From contig NZ_NXIE01000002.1 of NCBI RefSeq assembly GCF_004116625.1, positions 434,001 through 498,000 on the forward strand: a DNA stretch of 64,000 nucleotides. Direction: 5' to 3'. Shown here one piece after another: positions 1 to 10,725 of the stretch (the first letter of the stretch is position 1; each line of letters opens with the position of its first letter). This DNA comes from Halarcobacter mediterraneus. GTDB taxonomy: Bacteria; Campylobacterota; Campylobacteria; Campylobacterales; Arcobacteraceae. The notes under the pieces were generated by a model. It was not told the DNA's origin and ran no database searches. It worked only from the letters and a program-made list of their open reading frames with translations. Made by a program: the position numbers and the translations under genes.

Positions 1-65
1 TCTAATAATTTATTATCAATAGAATCTAATTTATCTCTTAATTCTTCTAAACCAGCTTCACTCAT
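1..65 (-). CDS. pheA: PheA chorismate mutase/prephenate dehydratase, N-terminal fragment
   Basis: Only the first 21 codons lie in the window; the gene runs off its left edge. The peptide begins MSEAGLEELRDKLDSIDNKL, which has the L-x-x-L-R-x-x-(I/L)-D-x-(I/L)-D pattern of the first helix of an AroQ-type chorismate mutase. In bifunctional PheA this domain makes prephenate from chorismate ahead of the dehydratase domain. It starts 11 bases after the lysA stop on the same strand, and lysA-pheA adjacency is common in Campylobacterota as I recall. A monofunctional chorismate mutase cannot be excluded from so short a piece. Confidence 0.65.
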   Translation of the reverse strand, partial: MSEAGLEELRDKLDSIDNKLL

Positions 66-76
66 ATTTTTCCTTT

Positions 77-1285
77 TTACTTTAGGTAATCTTCTTCTAA
101 AGCAATAATATCTTCGAAAGTTTCTCTTTTTCTTATTAATCTATCTTGTCCATTTTCAACAGCAATTTCGGCAACTTTTCCTCTTGTATTATAGTTACTA
201 GCCATTGTAAAACAGTATGCACCTGCTGAATAAATAGCAACTAAATCATTATGTTCTGTTTTTGGTAATTCAATATTTTTTGCAAAGAAATCTCCACTTT
301 CACACACAGGACCAACTAAGTTGCAATCACTAAACTCTTTATTATCATTTAATACTTCAATTTTATGATAAGCATTATATAAAGCAGGTCTAATTAAATC
401 ATTCATTGCCCCATCTACAATTACAAACCTTTTTTCTCCATTTACTTTTTCATAAAGTACTTTTGTAATAAATACCCCTGAATTTCCAACTAAAAATCTT
501 CCAGGCTCACAAACAACAGTAATATCAAGTCCAAATAAACACTCTAAAATAGCTTGGGCATATTCATTTGTATCAATTAACTTTTCATCATCATAAACAA
601 TTCCTAAGCCTCCACCAACATCAAAGAAAGATAATTCTATTTTGATTGCATTTAAATTTCTAACTAAATCAGCAACAATTTGAACTGACTCTTTTATAGG
701 CTCAAGTTGTGTTAACTGAGAACCAATATGACAATGTATTCCAGTAGGTTCAAGATTTTCCGAGTTTTTACATTGAATATACATTCTTTTTGCTGTATCT
801 ATATCTACACCAAATTTATTTTCATGTAATCCAGTTGAAATATATGGATGTGTTTGAGGATCAATATTTGGATTAACTCTAATTGAAATTCTTGCAATTT
901 TTCCTAATTCTTTTGCAATAAGTTCTACTCTATCAAGTTCTGCAGCACTTTCTACATTTATCATTAAAATACCAAGTTCTAAAGCTTCTTTTATTTCAGA
1001 ATCAATTTTTCCAACACCTGAAAAAATAATCTTATATGGTTCAATTCCAACTTTTAAAGCTCTTTTAACTTCTCCTATAGAAACACAGTCTGCACCTGCA
1101 CCAAGAGTTGCTAAATGCTTTATAACGCTTAAATTTGAGTTTGCTTTTACTGCATATGCAAGTAAAGATTTTCTTGCTTTAAATGCACTTTTTAATTCAT
1201 TGTATTGCCCTGAAATATAATCAAAATCATACACATAATAAGGTGTTTGATATTTATTTGCTAACTCTTTGAAATTTATACTCAT
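77..1285 (-). CDS. lysA: Diaminopimelate decarboxylase
   Basis: Converts meso-diaminopimelate to L-lysine, the last step of lysine synthesis, in the cytoplasm. The 402-residue protein is full length for this fold-type III PLP enzyme. Visible landmarks are the PLP lysine in YAVKANSN (K47), the HCHIGSQL segment, the glycine-rich phosphate loop FDVGGGLGI, CEPGRFLVG, the substrate-binding CESGDFF segment, and GAYCFTMASNYN near the C terminus. The start ATG is preceded by a weak AGGAAAA ribosome site. pheA follows 11 bases downstream, so the two are probably co-transcribed. Upstream lies a 212-base gap with two large hairpins, so lysA may have its own promoter rather than reading through from fabI. 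Confidence 0.96.
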   Translation of the reverse strand: MSINFKELANKYQTPYYVYDFDYISGQYNELKSAFKARKSLLAYAVKANSNLSVIKHLATLGAGADCVSIGEVKRALKVGIEPYKIIFSGVGKIDSEIKEALELGILMINVESAAELDRVELIAKELGKIARISIRVNPNIDPQTHPYISTGLHENKFGVDIDTAKRMYIQCKNSENLEPTGIHCHIGSQLTQLEPIKESVQIVADLVRNLNAIKIELSFFDVGGGLGIVYDDEKLIDTNEYAQAILECLFGLDITVVCEPGRFLVGNSGVFITKVLYEKVNGEKRFVIVDGAMNDLIRPALYNAYHKIEVLNDNKEFSDCNLVGPVCESGDFFAKNIELPKTEHNDLVAIYSAGAYCFTMASNYNTRGKVAEIAVENGQDRLIRKRETFEDIIALEEDYLK

Positions 1286-1304
1286 AATTTTCCTATACTT
1301 TTTT

Positions 1305-1348
1305 AAAATTTTAAATCTAAATTCTTAGGAATTTAAATTTAAAATTTT
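1305..1348. repeat. AT-rich inverted repeat in lysA leader
   Basis: A 12-base arm (1305-1316) and its exact complement (1337-1348) surround an inner 7-base stem (1318-1324 with 1329-1335) with loop TTAG; a single C.A mismatch separates the stems. It sits 20 bases upstream of the lysA ATG, so it would fold in the lysA 5' leader or, if transcription comes from fabI, just before lysA. There is no U-run after it in the minus direction, so it is not a classic terminator. AT richness lowers the significance of the match. Confidence 0.6.
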
Positions 1349-1405
1349 GTTTATTTTCACATAAGTAAGTTAGAAGTGTTAGATTTTATTCTGGACCAAG
1401 GCGGA

Positions 1406-1459
1406 AAGTAAATTTTAAGGAGGAGCTTACTTCTGTAAGTGAGTCTTTAAAATTTACTT
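1406..1459. repeat. Long palindromic element after fabI
   Basis: Perfect 13-base arms (1406-1418 and 1447-1459) enclose a second short stem CTTAC/GTAAG (1426-1430, 1435-1439) with loop TTCT. The sequence is less AT-biased than its surroundings (GGAGGAGC in the middle, flanks GGACCAAGGCGG and GACAACGCAGG), so it looks like a defined element rather than chance AT pairing. It begins about 40 bases past the fabI stop. It could be a dispersed palindromic unit or a structured 3' end; no U-tract follows on either strand. Confidence 0.6.
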
Positions 1460-1497
1460 GACAACGCAGGTATTGAGTAAAAGCTGACGCTTATAAG

Positions 1498-3034
<1,537 letters not shown>

Positions 3035-3037
3035 TAA

Positions 3038-4234
3038 TTAATCCTCTAAAACCAAAGCTTTAACACCTGGTAAAACTTTTCCTTCTATTAACTCTAAAGA
3101 AGCTCCACCACCTGTTGAAATAAAAGTCATGTCTTCTTCATCTCCTGTAACTCTTACTAAGTCAGCAGTATCTCCACCACCAACTACAGTCGTTGCATAT
3201 GATTGAGCTACAGTATTTGAAATCCTAGTACTACCTTTTGCAAATTTTTCCATTTCATAAACACCCATTGGTCCATTCCATAAAATTGTATTTGCATCTC
3301 CTAAAGCAAGTCTAAATAATTGTGCTGTAGCAGGTCCAATATCAAGTCCCATCCAAGACTCAGGTATTTCTTGTGTAGTTACAAGTTTTGCCATTGCTTC
3401 TGCATCAAAAGCTTCTGCAGCGACTACATCTACAGGTAAATAAAGTTTTACACCTAATTGTCTTGCTTCTTCAAGTATTTTTAAAGCCTCAGGAATTAAA
3501 TCATCTTCTACTAATGATTTTCCTACTTCATATCCTTGTGCTTTTAAGAAGGTAAAAGCCATACCTCCACCAATAAGTATTTTATCAACTTTAGTGATTA
3601 AATTATGTAAAACTTCAAGTTTTCCTGATACTTTTGAACCACCAACAATAGAAACAAAAGGTCTTTTTGGATTTTGTACAATATTATGAAAAAATTTAAT
3701 TTCTTTCGCTAATAGAAATCCTGCAGCTTTATGTTTTATATCAAAGTACTCAGTTATAGCTTGAACCGATGCATGAGCTCTATGAGACACTCCAAAGGCA
3801 TCATTTACATAAACATCAGCCATTGAAGCTAGTTTTTCAGCAAATTCTGGATCATTTTTCTTTTCACCAGAATGATATCTTAAATTTTCAAGAAGTAAAA
3901 CTTCTCCTGCTTGTAAGTTTTTTGCTAATTCTAAAGTATCATCTTCTACTACATTTTTTGCAATTTTTATTTCTTGTTTTAATAAAGTATGTAACCTCTT
4001 TGCCACAGGTTTTAGAGAATATTTTTCATCACCTGGTTTTTCTGGTCTTCCAAAATGCGAAGCTAAAATAATAGAACAATCTCTATCAATACAATATCTA
4101 ATAGTATTTAAAGCTGATTTTATTCTTCTATCATCTGTAATATTATTATATTCATCCATAGGAACATTAAAATCACATCTTATAAATACTTTTTTCCCAT
4201 CAATATCGATATTTCTAATTTCTTGTAGTTTCAT
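3038..4234 (-). CDS. pgk: Phosphoglycerate kinase
   Basis: Transfers the acyl phosphate of 1,3-bisphosphoglycerate to ADP, or the reverse in gluconeogenesis. The 398-residue length is standard. The N-domain begins with the RCDFNVP signature, has the substrate-binding HFGRP and [10 protein letters not shown] segments, and the nucleotide domain shows [30 protein letters not shown] and [16 protein letters not shown]. It lies between gap and tpiA with 8- and 3-base gaps, so expression is coupled to both. Confidence 0.97.
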   Translation of the reverse strand: MKLQEIRNIDIDGKKVFIRCDFNVPMDEYNNITDDRRIKSALNTIRYCIDRDCSIILASHFGRPEKPGDEKYSLKPVAKRLHTLLKQEIKIAKNVVEDDTLELAKNLQAGEVLLLENLRYHSGEKKNDPEFAEKLASMADVYVNDAFGVSHRAHASVQAITEYFDIKHKAAGFLLAKEIKFFHNIVQNPKRPFVSIVGGSKVSGKLEVLHNLITKVDKILIGGGMAFTFLKAQGYEVGKSLVEDDLIPEALKILEEARQLGVKLYLPVDVVAAEAFDAEAMAKLVTTQEIPESWMGLDIGPATAQLFRLALGDANTILWNGPMGVYEMEKFAKGSTRISNTVAQSYATTVVGGGDTADLVRVTGDEEDMTFISTGGGASLELIEGKVLPGVKALVLED

Positions 4235-4242
4235 TCTTTTCC

Positions 4243-5241
4243 TTATTTATTTGCAACAAAAACTGCCATGTCAATAAGTCTAGAAGAGTATCCCCACTCA
4301 TTGTCATACCAAGTCATTACCTTAATCATATCATCACCAATTACTTGAGTTAAATCACTTGCAACTATTGTAGAGTTTGTATTTCCTACTAAGTCTGAAG
4401 ATACTAGCATATCATTATCAACTGCTACGATTCCTGCTAATTCTTTTGCTTTTGACTCAAGTAATGCATTTATTTCTTCTTTTGTAGTTTTTGTATTTAC
4501 TACAAAGTTTACATCTACCATAGATACATTTGGTGTAGGAACTCTAACACTTTGTCCATGTAACTTCCCATCTAATTGTGGCATAATAAGTTTCATAGCT
4601 TTTGCAGCACCTGTTGATGTTGGTATCATATTTTGTGCACCAGCTCTAGCTCTTCTTTTATCTTTTTTATGTTTTACATCTAAAATATTTTGATCATTCG
4701 TATATGAGTGAATTGTAGTCATTAAACCTTTTTCTATACCATAAGCATCATCAATAATTTTTGCAATAGGTCCTAAACAATTTGTGGTACAAGAAGCATT
4801 TGAAATAATAGTTTGACCTTCGTAAGAAGCTTCATTTACACCTAATACAAATGTTGGAGTATCATCTTTTGCCGGAGCAGACATTACTACTTTTTTAGCT
4901 CCATTATCAATATGAACTTGACACTTTTCTTGAGTTAAATATGCACCTGTACATTCTAAAACTACTTCTGCACCGCACTCACTTGTAAAAGTTAACTCTT
5001 TTGCATCTCTAGTTGAATAAAGTTTTGCATTTATATTCCCCATTTTTAAAAAACCATTTTCTACTTTTACTTCACCATCAAATGTACCATGTACAGTATC
5101 ATATTTTGTAATATATTCTAACATCTCAGGCGTTGCAGTATCATTTATAGCAACTAATTCCACATCTTCTCTTTGTGCAATAATTCTTGCGACACATCTT
5201 CCAATTCTTCCAAAACCATTAATTGCAACTTTAACAGCCAT
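4243..5241 (-). CDS. gap: Glyceraldehyde-3-phosphate dehydrogenase (NAD-type)
   Basis: Oxidatively phosphorylates glyceraldehyde 3-phosphate. The 332-residue protein has the full Rossmann signature INGFGRIGR, the catalytic cysteine C151 in [10 protein letters not shown] and the assisting H178. The residue after the second beta strand is aspartate (AIND, D34), the residue that selects NAD over NADP in this family. It heads the gap-pgk-tpiA-fabI unit and is divergent from nadD. A second, clearly different GAPDH gene is at 49937-50935; comparing the two suggests this copy is the housekeeping one. Confidence 0.96.
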   Translation of the reverse strand: MAVKVAINGFGRIGRCVARIIAQREDVELVAINDTATPEMLEYITKYDTVHGTFDGEVKVENGFLKMGNINAKLYSTRDAKELTFTSECGAEVVLECTGAYLTQEKCQVHIDNGAKKVVMSAPAKDDTPTFVLGVNEASYEGQTIISNASCTTNCLGPIAKIIDDAYGIEKGLMTTIHSYTNDQNILDVKHKKDKRRARAGAQNMIPTSTGAAKAMKLIMPQLDGKLHGQSVRVPTPNVSMVDVNFVVNTKTTKEEINALLESKAKELAGIVAVDNDMLVSSDLVGNTNSTIVASDLTQVIGDDMIKVMTWYDNEWGYSSRLIDMAVFVANK

Positions 5242-5292
5242 ATCTACCCTTTTGTTTATTATATTTTGGTAGATATTTTATCCAAAAGTTGC

Positions 5293-5298
5293 TATAAT
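5293..5298 (+). promoter_or_regulatory. Predicted -10 box of nadD-rsfS
   Basis: TATAAT preceded by TTGC, 33 bases before the nadD GTG, fits the extended -10 promoters of Campylobacterota, which lack a strong -35. On the opposite strand a TATAAT (5258-5263) and a TAAAAT (5275-5280) are candidates for the divergent gap promoter. Not experimentally supported. Confidence 0.5.
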
Positions 5299-5331
5299 AA
5301 AATTTAATTATAAATCAAAGGGAAAGAATAG

Positions 5332-5883
5332 GTGCAAATTGCTATTTTTGGTGGAAGTTTTGACCCACCACATATTGGTCATCAAACTATTGTAAAAAAA
5401 GCAATTAAAAAACTTGATATAGACCTATTAATTATTGTTCCTGCATTTTTAAATCCTTTAAAAGTCAAATCTTTTTTGAATGCAAAATCAAGATTTAACC
5501 TTTTAAAAAAATTATTTTCAAATAAAGAAAATATAAAAGTTTCAAAATATGAAATAAAACAAAACAGACCTGTTTATTCTATTGAAACGATTAAATATAT
5601 AAAAAAGAAATATAATCCTTCAAAAATATATTTAATTATTGGTGCAGACAATTATAAAAATTTCCACTTATGGGATAGTTATAAAGAGATTAAAGAGCTT
5701 GTGACTTTAGTTGTTGTTACAAGAGAGGGTTATGATTTTAAAGTTGAGGAACAAGCTAAAAAATTAAAAGTAAATATCAAAATTAGTTCTACTGAATTAA
5801 GAAATACTTTTAAGATTGAATACATCCCTAAAAAGATTAGACATGAAGTAAAAAAAATCTGGAGAAAAAGAGGTAAAATTTGA
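5332..5883 (+). CDS. nadD: Nicotinate-nucleotide adenylyltransferase
   Basis: Makes nicotinate adenine dinucleotide from nicotinate mononucleotide and ATP in NAD synthesis. The 183-residue protein begins at a GTG and carries the nucleotidyltransferase signature FGGSFDPPHIGH near the N terminus and the ISSTELR phosphate-binding motif near the C terminus, both typical of NadD. GADN in the middle matches the substrate pocket. The start has GGGAAAG as a ribosome site. The next gene, rsfS, starts inside the stop codon, a pairing (nadD-rsfS) common across bacteria. Confidence 0.93.
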   Translation: MQIAIFGGSFDPPHIGHQTIVKKAIKKLDIDLLIIVPAFLNPLKVKSFLNAKSRFNLLKKLFSNKENIKVSKYEIKQNRPVYSIETIKYIKKKYNPSKIYLIIGADNYKNFHLWDSYKEIKELVTLVVVTREGYDFKVEEQAKKLKVNIKISSTELRNTFKIEYIPKKIRHEVKKIWRKRGKI

Positions 5884-6203
5884 ACAAAAGAATAGAAGTA
5901 ATTAAAAATGTACTAGAAGACAAAAAAGCTGAGAATATCGAAGTAATCGATTTAAAAGAAAAAGATTATATTGTTGATTATGTTGTAATTGCAACAACTT
6001 TAAATCCTAAACATGCATTTGCATTATTAAATCATTTAAAAACAGAACTTAAACCTTTAAATGAAGAGTTTTTAAGAGTAGATGAAAATGATGATTGGAC
6101 AATCTGTGATTTAGGTGATATGTTTATTAATTTAATGAGTGAAAAAGCACGAGAAAAATACTCATTAGAAGATTTTCTTTCTGAAATAAAAGAAAGAAAT
6201 TAA
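5880..6203 (+). CDS. rsfS: Ribosomal silencing factor RsfS (Iojap family)
   Basis: Binds ribosomal protein uL14 on the large subunit and blocks subunit joining when nutrients are short. The 107-residue protein matches the family in length and in the segments DYVVIATTLNPKHAFAL and WTICDLGDMFINLM, followed by REKYSLEDFL. It starts with TTG overlapping the nadD stop (TTGA), so translation is coupled. A terminator hairpin follows immediately. Confidence 0.92.
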   Translation: MNKRIEVIKNVLEDKKAENIEVIDLKEKDYIVDYVVIATTLNPKHAFALLNHLKTELKPLNEEFLRVDENDDWTICDLGDMFINLMSEKAREKYSLEDFLSEIKERN

Positions 6204-6233
6204 AAAAGAGTAAGAAATTTTTCTTACCCTTTT
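6204..6233. terminator. Bidirectional terminator after rsfS
   Basis: GTAAGAAA (6210-6217) pairs with TTTCTTAC (6220-6227), with a flanking A-run on the left and T-run on the right that pair further. It follows the rsfS stop directly and also overlaps the stop of the convergent minus-strand mini-gene at 6232. Confidence 0.7.
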
Positions 6234-6348
6234 ATTTACCTGTTAAAATTTTATTATAATTTCCTGCAGCATCTTTAGCCCCACCGGTATATCCAGTGAT
6301 TAAAGCTATTCCAACTATTATTGCAAAAATTATTATAAACCATTTCAT
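6232..6348 (-). CDS. Small single-span membrane protein, 38 residues
   Basis: A short reading frame starting one base after the argS stop codon. The translation starts MKWFIIIFAIIVGIALITGY and continues with TGGAKDAAGNYNKILTGK, i.e. one hydrophobic helix (about residues 3-20) followed by a polar, Gly- and Asn-rich tail. AAGGAG lies 10 bases upstream of its ATG, within the last codons of argS, a good ribosome site. The reading frame ends at the rsfS terminator. Function is not recognised; it could be a conserved small inner-membrane protein translated with argS and tatA. The hydrophobic-then-polar design and the Shine-Dalgarno are the only support. Confidence 0.6.
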   Translation of the reverse strand: MKWFIIIFAIIVGIALITGYTGGAKDAAGNYNKILTGK

Positions 6349-6349
6349 T

Positions 6350-7939
6350 TTACATAGTCTCCTTAGGGGTAATTCCTAATAAATTTAAACTTGTCTTAAT
6401 AGAAAGAGAACAAAGACTTAATACTTTTAAGTACTTATCTTCATTTTCATTACCAACAATTTTGTATTCATTATAAAACCTATGTATTGAAGAAGCTAAA
6501 GAGTATAAATAATCAGTTATCTTTTGCATATCCCTTTTGTTAAAAGCTTCATTTAAAACATTAGGTAATAACAATGATTCATAAACCAAGTTTATACTAT
6601 CATTATTTAAATCTTCATAAGAAATTTCAATTACATCTTCAAAAGATTTTTCTGCTTTTTTAAATACTTGATTAATTCTTGCATATGCATAATTAATATA
6701 AAATATAGGATTTGAACTATCTTGATTTTTTAATTTATCAATATCAAAATCTAAATGAGTATCACTCTTTTTTGTTAAAAAAACAAATCTTAGGGCGTCA
6801 GAACCTATTTCTTCAACAATATCAGACATTAAGATTACATTTCCTGCTCTTTTACTCATTTTATAAGGTTCTCCACCTTTTAGTAACTGAACCATTTGGG
6901 CAAGTAATACTTCTAGTTTTTTAGGATCATTTCCTAAAAACTCAATTGCTGCTTTAACTCTTGCAATATATCCGTGATGATCTGCACCCCAAATATTAAT
7001 ATATTTATCAAAATTTCTATCATATTTATTTTTATGATAAATAATATCACCTGCAAGATAAGTAGGTATTCCATTATCTCTTACAACAACTCTATCAATA
7101 TCATCTCCTAATTCTGAAGATTTAATCCATAATTTGTCATCTTTTTCATAAAGTGAGCCATTTTTTTGTAATACTTCTTTTGTATCTTCCCAAGATGAGT
7201 AAAGAGACTTTTCACTAACATAATTGTCAAATACAATGCCTAAATCAGCCATATCTTTTTTGATTAATTCAAGAACTCTTTCTTTTGCAAAAAGTGCTAA
7301 TTCCATTTGTCTTGATTCATCAGTAAAGATTTCACTTCCTAATTCTTTTTCAACTTCTTTAGCAATATCAAAAAGGTAATCACCTCTATAATATTTTTCA
7401 GGATATTCAACTTCTTGATTTAAAATAGTTTCTTGTCCTGCAAGGGCTAATGAAAGTCCTAATAAATCCATTTGTGCACCGGCATCATTTACATAATACT
7501 CAGTGATAATATCATAACCTAAATGTTTTCCAAGCCTAGATAAAGCGTCACCTGTTACGGCTCCTCTTGCATGTCCTATATGTAATGGTCCAGTCGGGTT
7601 TGCACTTACATATTCTAAAAGTATTTTTTCATTCTTTGAAGATTCTTTAGCAAAAGTATCTTCTGCCAATAAAGCCTTCTTAGATTCATCTTCTAAAAAC
7701 TTTTTTGAAAGAGTAAAGTTAATAAACCCTTTTACAGCTTCAACTTTTTCAAAAATTCCAGAGTCTGAAAACTTTTGAGCTAATTCTTCAGCAATTATCA
7801 TTGGTGATTTTCTAAACTCTTTTGCTAAAGAAAAAGCAACAGGTGTTGCAAAGTGACCTAAAGATATATCCTTAGGTTTTTCTAAAACAATCTCTTTTTC
7901 TAAAACTTTTTCTATATGATTTTTAACTACAGTTTGCAA
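6350..7939 (-). CDS. argS: Arginyl-tRNA synthetase
   Basis: Charges tRNA-Arg in the cytoplasm. The 529-residue class I synthetase has an N-terminal Arg-N domain, the HIGH motif in HIGHARGAVTGD following ANPTGPLHIGHA, a KMSK variant (PYKMSKRAGN) and a C-terminal DALR anticodon-binding domain starting at DALRFVFLTKKS. Translation starts 12 bases after the tatA stop on the same strand, so tatA-argS-mini-gene form one unit. No unusual features. Confidence 0.97.
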   Translation of the reverse strand: MQTVVKNHIEKVLEKEIVLEKPKDISLGHFATPVAFSLAKEFRKSPMIIAEELAQKFSDSGIFEKVEAVKGFINFTLSKKFLEDESKKALLAEDTFAKESSKNEKILLEYVSANPTGPLHIGHARGAVTGDALSRLGKHLGYDIITEYYVNDAGAQMDLLGLSLALAGQETILNQEVEYPEKYYRGDYLFDIAKEVEKELGSEIFTDESRQMELALFAKERVLELIKKDMADLGIVFDNYVSEKSLYSSWEDTKEVLQKNGSLYEKDDKLWIKSSELGDDIDRVVVRDNGIPTYLAGDIIYHKNKYDRNFDKYINIWGADHHGYIARVKAAIEFLGNDPKKLEVLLAQMVQLLKGGEPYKMSKRAGNVILMSDIVEEIGSDALRFVFLTKKSDTHLDFDIDKLKNQDSSNPIFYINYAYARINQVFKKAEKSFEDVIEISYEDLNNDSINLVYESLLLPNVLNEAFNKRDMQKITDYLYSLASSIHRFYNEYKIVGNENEDKYLKVLSLCSLSIKTSLNLLGITPKETM

Positions 7940-7951
7940 TATTCACTCACA

Positions 7952-8182
7952 CTAAACAGTTTTATTTTCGTTTTTTGGTTCTTCAACTTTAGCTTCTTCT
8001 TTTTTTTCTATTTCTTCATTTTTATCAGTTGAAGCTACTTCTTCATCGTCTTTAACAGCTTTTTTGAAGTTTTTAATTCCACTTCCTAAACCTTTAGCAA
8101 GTTCTGGTATTTTTTTACCTCCAAAAAGTAAAAGTACTACTAGAGCGATTAAAACCCATTCCATACCACCTGGCATACCCAT
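7952..8182 (-). CDS. tatA: Sec-independent protein translocase TatA
   Basis: Pore-forming subunit of the twin-arginine export system. The 76-residue protein has the family layout: a short N terminus, one transmembrane helix (about residues 9-21, [21 protein letters not shown]), the FGxKxIPEL hinge, an amphipathic helix [16 protein letters not shown], and a charged Lys/Glu tail. It has its own predicted promoter and precedes argS. Confidence 0.94.
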   Translation of the reverse strand: MGMPGGMEWVLIALVVLLLFGGKKIPELAKGLGSGIKNFKKAVKDDEEVASTDKNEEIEKKEEAKVEEPKNENKTV

Positions 8183-8211
8183 GTTAAATCCTTAATGTAT
8201 AATTTTGAGAT

Positions 8212-8217
8212 ATTATA
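8212..8217 (-). promoter_or_regulatory. Predicted -10 box of tatA-argS
   Basis: On the minus strand TATAAT (in AAGATATAATATC) lies 30 bases before the tatA ATG. The AAGGA ribosome site of tatA is in between. Confidence 0.5.
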
Positions 8218-8248
8218 TCTTTTTGAAGCTTAAAAAAAATGAGAAAGG

Positions 8249-8278
8249 GCACTCCTTATTAGAAGCTAAAAGGAGTGC
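8249..8278 (-). terminator. Terminator of first TonB receptor gene
   Basis: A 9-base GC-containing stem GCACTCCTT / AAGGAGTGC with a 12-base loop begins 22 bases after the receptor stop; on the minus strand it is followed by CCTTTCTCA and a run of eight T. It separates the receptor from the tatA promoter. Confidence 0.75.
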
Positions 8279-8300
8279 AAAAAAATCAAAAAACTTTAGT

Positions 8301-10649
8301 CTAAAATTTATAATTTAATGAAATAGTGAAACTTCTTTCAGCTCCCCATGTGCTACCACTTGTATTTAACACATATTCTTCATCAAATAGATTATTAATA
8401 TTAAGATTCACATTAATATCTTTATTTAATTTATATTTTGCCATTATATTTACCAATGTATATGATTCTTGTCTATTTAAACTTTTTGCAAGCCCTGTTG
8501 AAGAAGAATTATAAATTTCACTCTGCCAATTTATACCACCACCAAGAGTCAATTTATTATAATTATAACTAGTAAATATTTTAAATGTTTGTTTTGGGTG
8601 AGCAGTATTTAAAGGTTCTCCCTCTTCATCTTGAGCATCTGTGTAAGTATATCCACCTGAAATATTCCATTGAGGTAAAATTTGACCACTAACTATTAAA
8701 TCCCAACCTTTTACTTCTGCTCCATCAATACTTTTATAAGCCTGTCCACCATCTGGTGTTAGATTTGAACCATCTGCAACAGCTTTATTATCTTGATTCG
8801 TTATAAAATATGCAATACTTGCATTTAATAAACCATCATAAAATTCTGATTTTAAACCAAATTCTAGGCTATTTCCTTCTTCTGGATCTAAGTAAGTACC
8901 ATTTTCATCTTTTCTTGTGCTAGGATTAAATATTGAAGTATAACTTGTATAAGTAGAAAAGTTTTCATTTATATCATAAACTAATCCTATATATGGTGTA
9001 AATTCACCATTATATTTTTGTGATTGTTCACTTGCAGTTCCTTTATTGTTTATTCTTTCCCAATTACTTATTCTACTTCCAACTATTAAGTTTAATGGAT
9101 CAATCAATTGAAAGTTTATTGCAGCAAATGCCCCTATTTGTTTTTCATCTACTTCTGATCTTCCATTTTGGACTATAGCTGTTCTATTTGCAACACTTCC
9201 ATTCCAGCCATTTATATCAACGGTATCCATAACTCTTCCATAAGATGGATCATCTGACTTTATACTATAACCATTTACTCCAAAAGATAAAGTATGCTCT
9301 TTTTCAAAAGTAGTGAAAGTACCACTTGTATATAAATCAATTGAATGAGTATCAGGAGTACTTTCATATCTACCCGAAGTTACAGACATTTTTCCTGTAG
9401 TATATGAAATATTACCCGAACCAGCAACTCCATATACTCTATCACTTTTTGCTTTTGTATAAGAATAGTTTGCTATACCTTTCCAATCATTATTAAAATG
9501 ATGCTCTATACCTAAAAATAAATTTAATTTTTCAGTATCACTATATGTATAATCTCCTGCAGCATTATCATATCTTCCGAAAGTAGTTTGTTTTTGTACT
9601 GGATTATCTTTTGTTATTAAAGGAAATCCATGTGCCGTTGCATTATCAATATTTGTTTTTTGATAAGTTAATCCTGAAGTTAAAAGTGTATTATCTGATA
9701 AATCATAATCTAAAGCACCATAAATTAAACTATTTTCTTGATGATATCTATCTTGCTGATTATCACCTTCACCATATGAAGCTACTAACCTTCCCCTTAA
9801 ACTTTTATCTTCATTTAATCCACCTGAAATATCAATTGTTCCCTTATAAGTATCCCAACTTCCATAAGAAATTTTTGCATTTCCTTGAAACTCTTTTGTA
9901 GGTTTTTTTCTTACATAATTTATACTAGCACTTGGATTACCACTACCATTTGTAAGGCCTGTAGAACCTTTTATTATTTCTACTTTTTCATAAACTGCAG
10001 AATCTTCTAAACCTAAGAAATCTCCACCCCTTCCAAAATTTGTTTCTGAAATAGGAATACCATCTCTTAAAACATTTGTTATTTCAAATCCTCTTGCATA
10101 ATAAGAAGTATATCCAGCACCTAGTTGTCCATACTGAGTTGAAACAACACCTGGAGTTTGTAATAAAATATCATTTACATTTTGAAGATTTTGGTCTTCA
10201 ATTTGTTTACTAGTAATTACTGAAATAGATTGTGGAGTTTCTTTTAAACTTAAGTTCATTTTTGTTGAACCTGAAGAGTTTTTGATAGTATAAGAATTTT
10301 TAAATTTATCACTATCATCAATTACATCAACAACACCTAAATTATTACTACTTGTAGAGATCTTTTTTTCTCGTATTATTATAGTTTTGTCTTTAATAAT
10401 TCCTTCTAAATTGGTATCTTTCAATACTTCTTTTAATACATTTTCAAGACCATCTATATTTTGTAAAGCAGGTGCTTTTTTACCTTCTAGTAATCTTCCA
10501 TCCACCATGTAAGTCATATTTGCTTTTTTTGAGATTTGTTTAATTGCCTCTTCTAAAGAACTATTTTCTATAGTAAATTCATTTGCAAGTAATGAACTAC
10601 AAAGTGCTATAGAAAGAGAAGAAGCCATTAATATTTTTCTTAACTTCAC
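8301..10649 (-). CDS. TonB-dependent siderophore-type receptor with STN signalling domain (copy 1)
   Basis: Outer-membrane gated channel predicted to take up a ferric siderophore or similar metal complex and signal its presence. The 782-residue protein has a signal peptide (about 1-22, ending LLA), an STN domain (about 24-97: FTIENSSLEEAIKQIS through TIIIREK) that would contact the FecR protein, a plug domain (about 125-250, with LKETPQSISVITSKQI and GVVSTQYG), and a 22-strand barrel ending in the aromatic SLNYKF. It is the third gene after sigma factor and FecR, so it belongs to a FecIRA-type cassette. A Fur-box-like palindrome lies 24 bases upstream. Substrate cannot be read from the sequence. 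Confidence 0.9.
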   Translation of the reverse strand: MKLRKILMASSLSIALCSSLLANEFTIENSSLEEAIKQISKKANMTYMVDGRLLEGKKAPALQNIDGLENVLKEVLKDTNLEGIIKDKTIIIREKKISTSSNNLGVVDVIDDSDKFKNSYTIKNSSGSTKMNLSLKETPQSISVITSKQIEDQNLQNVNDILLQTPGVVSTQYGQLGAGYTSYYARGFEITNVLRDGIPISETNFGRGGDFLGLEDSAVYEKVEIIKGSTGLTNGSGNPSASINYVRKKPTKEFQGNAKISYGSWDTYKGTIDISGGLNEDKSLRGRLVASYGEGDNQQDRYHQENSLIYGALDYDLSDNTLLTSGLTYQKTNIDNATAHGFPLITKDNPVQKQTTFGRYDNAAGDYTYSDTEKLNLFLGIEHHFNNDWKGIANYSYTKAKSDRVYGVAGSGNISYTTGKMSVTSGRYESTPDTHSIDLYTSGTFTTFEKEHTLSFGVNGYSIKSDDPSYGRVMDTVDINGWNGSVANRTAIVQNGRSEVDEKQIGAFAAINFQLIDPLNLIVGSRISNWERINNKGTASEQSQKYNGEFTPYIGLVYDINENFSTYTSYTSIFNPSTRKDENGTYLDPEEGNSLEFGLKSEFYDGLLNASIAYFITNQDNKAVADGSNLTPDGGQAYKSIDGAEVKGWDLIVSGQILPQWNISGGYTYTDAQDEEGEPLNTAHPKQTFKIFTSYNYNKLTLGGGINWQSEIYNSSSTGLAKSLNRQESYTLVNIMAKYKLNKDINVNLNINNLFDEEYVLNTSGSTWGAERSFTISLNYKF

Positions 10650-10672
10650 TATTTTTCCTTTTAGTATGATTT

Positions 10673-10687
10673 TGAGAATTATTCTCT
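10673..10687. promoter_or_regulatory. Predicted Fur box upstream of TonB receptor 1
   Basis: TGAGAATTATTCTCT has a perfect GAGAAT-T-ATTCTC core and matches the 7-1-7 Fur consensus TGATAATNATTATCA at 11 of 14 informative bases. It lies between the FecR gene and the receptor start, so the receptor may have its own iron-repressed promoter besides the sigma-factor route. Confidence 0.65.
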
Positions 10688-10725
10688 ATAATAGAAGTCG
10701 TAAAAAGTTCTAATTACTGACAAAA

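Noticed and set aside
1391-1475. Possible integron attC-like site because of GTTGTC/CAACGC near a long hairpin
   Set aside because: The paired R box (RYYYAAC) is not found opposite the GTTR-like box, and no integrase or cassette gene is nearby.
1286-1497. Lysine riboswitch in front of lysA
   Set aside because: Only simple hairpins are present; the five-helix junction and conserved core bases are not seen, and this class is not expected in Campylobacterota.
3769-4071. Plus-strand reading frame of 100 codons inside pgk
   Set aside because: It is the antisense shadow of a clearly conserved gene and its product is Leu/His-rich with no family features. The same holds for plus-strand frames at 21121-21543, 13200-13520, 9611-9901 and 63095-63439.
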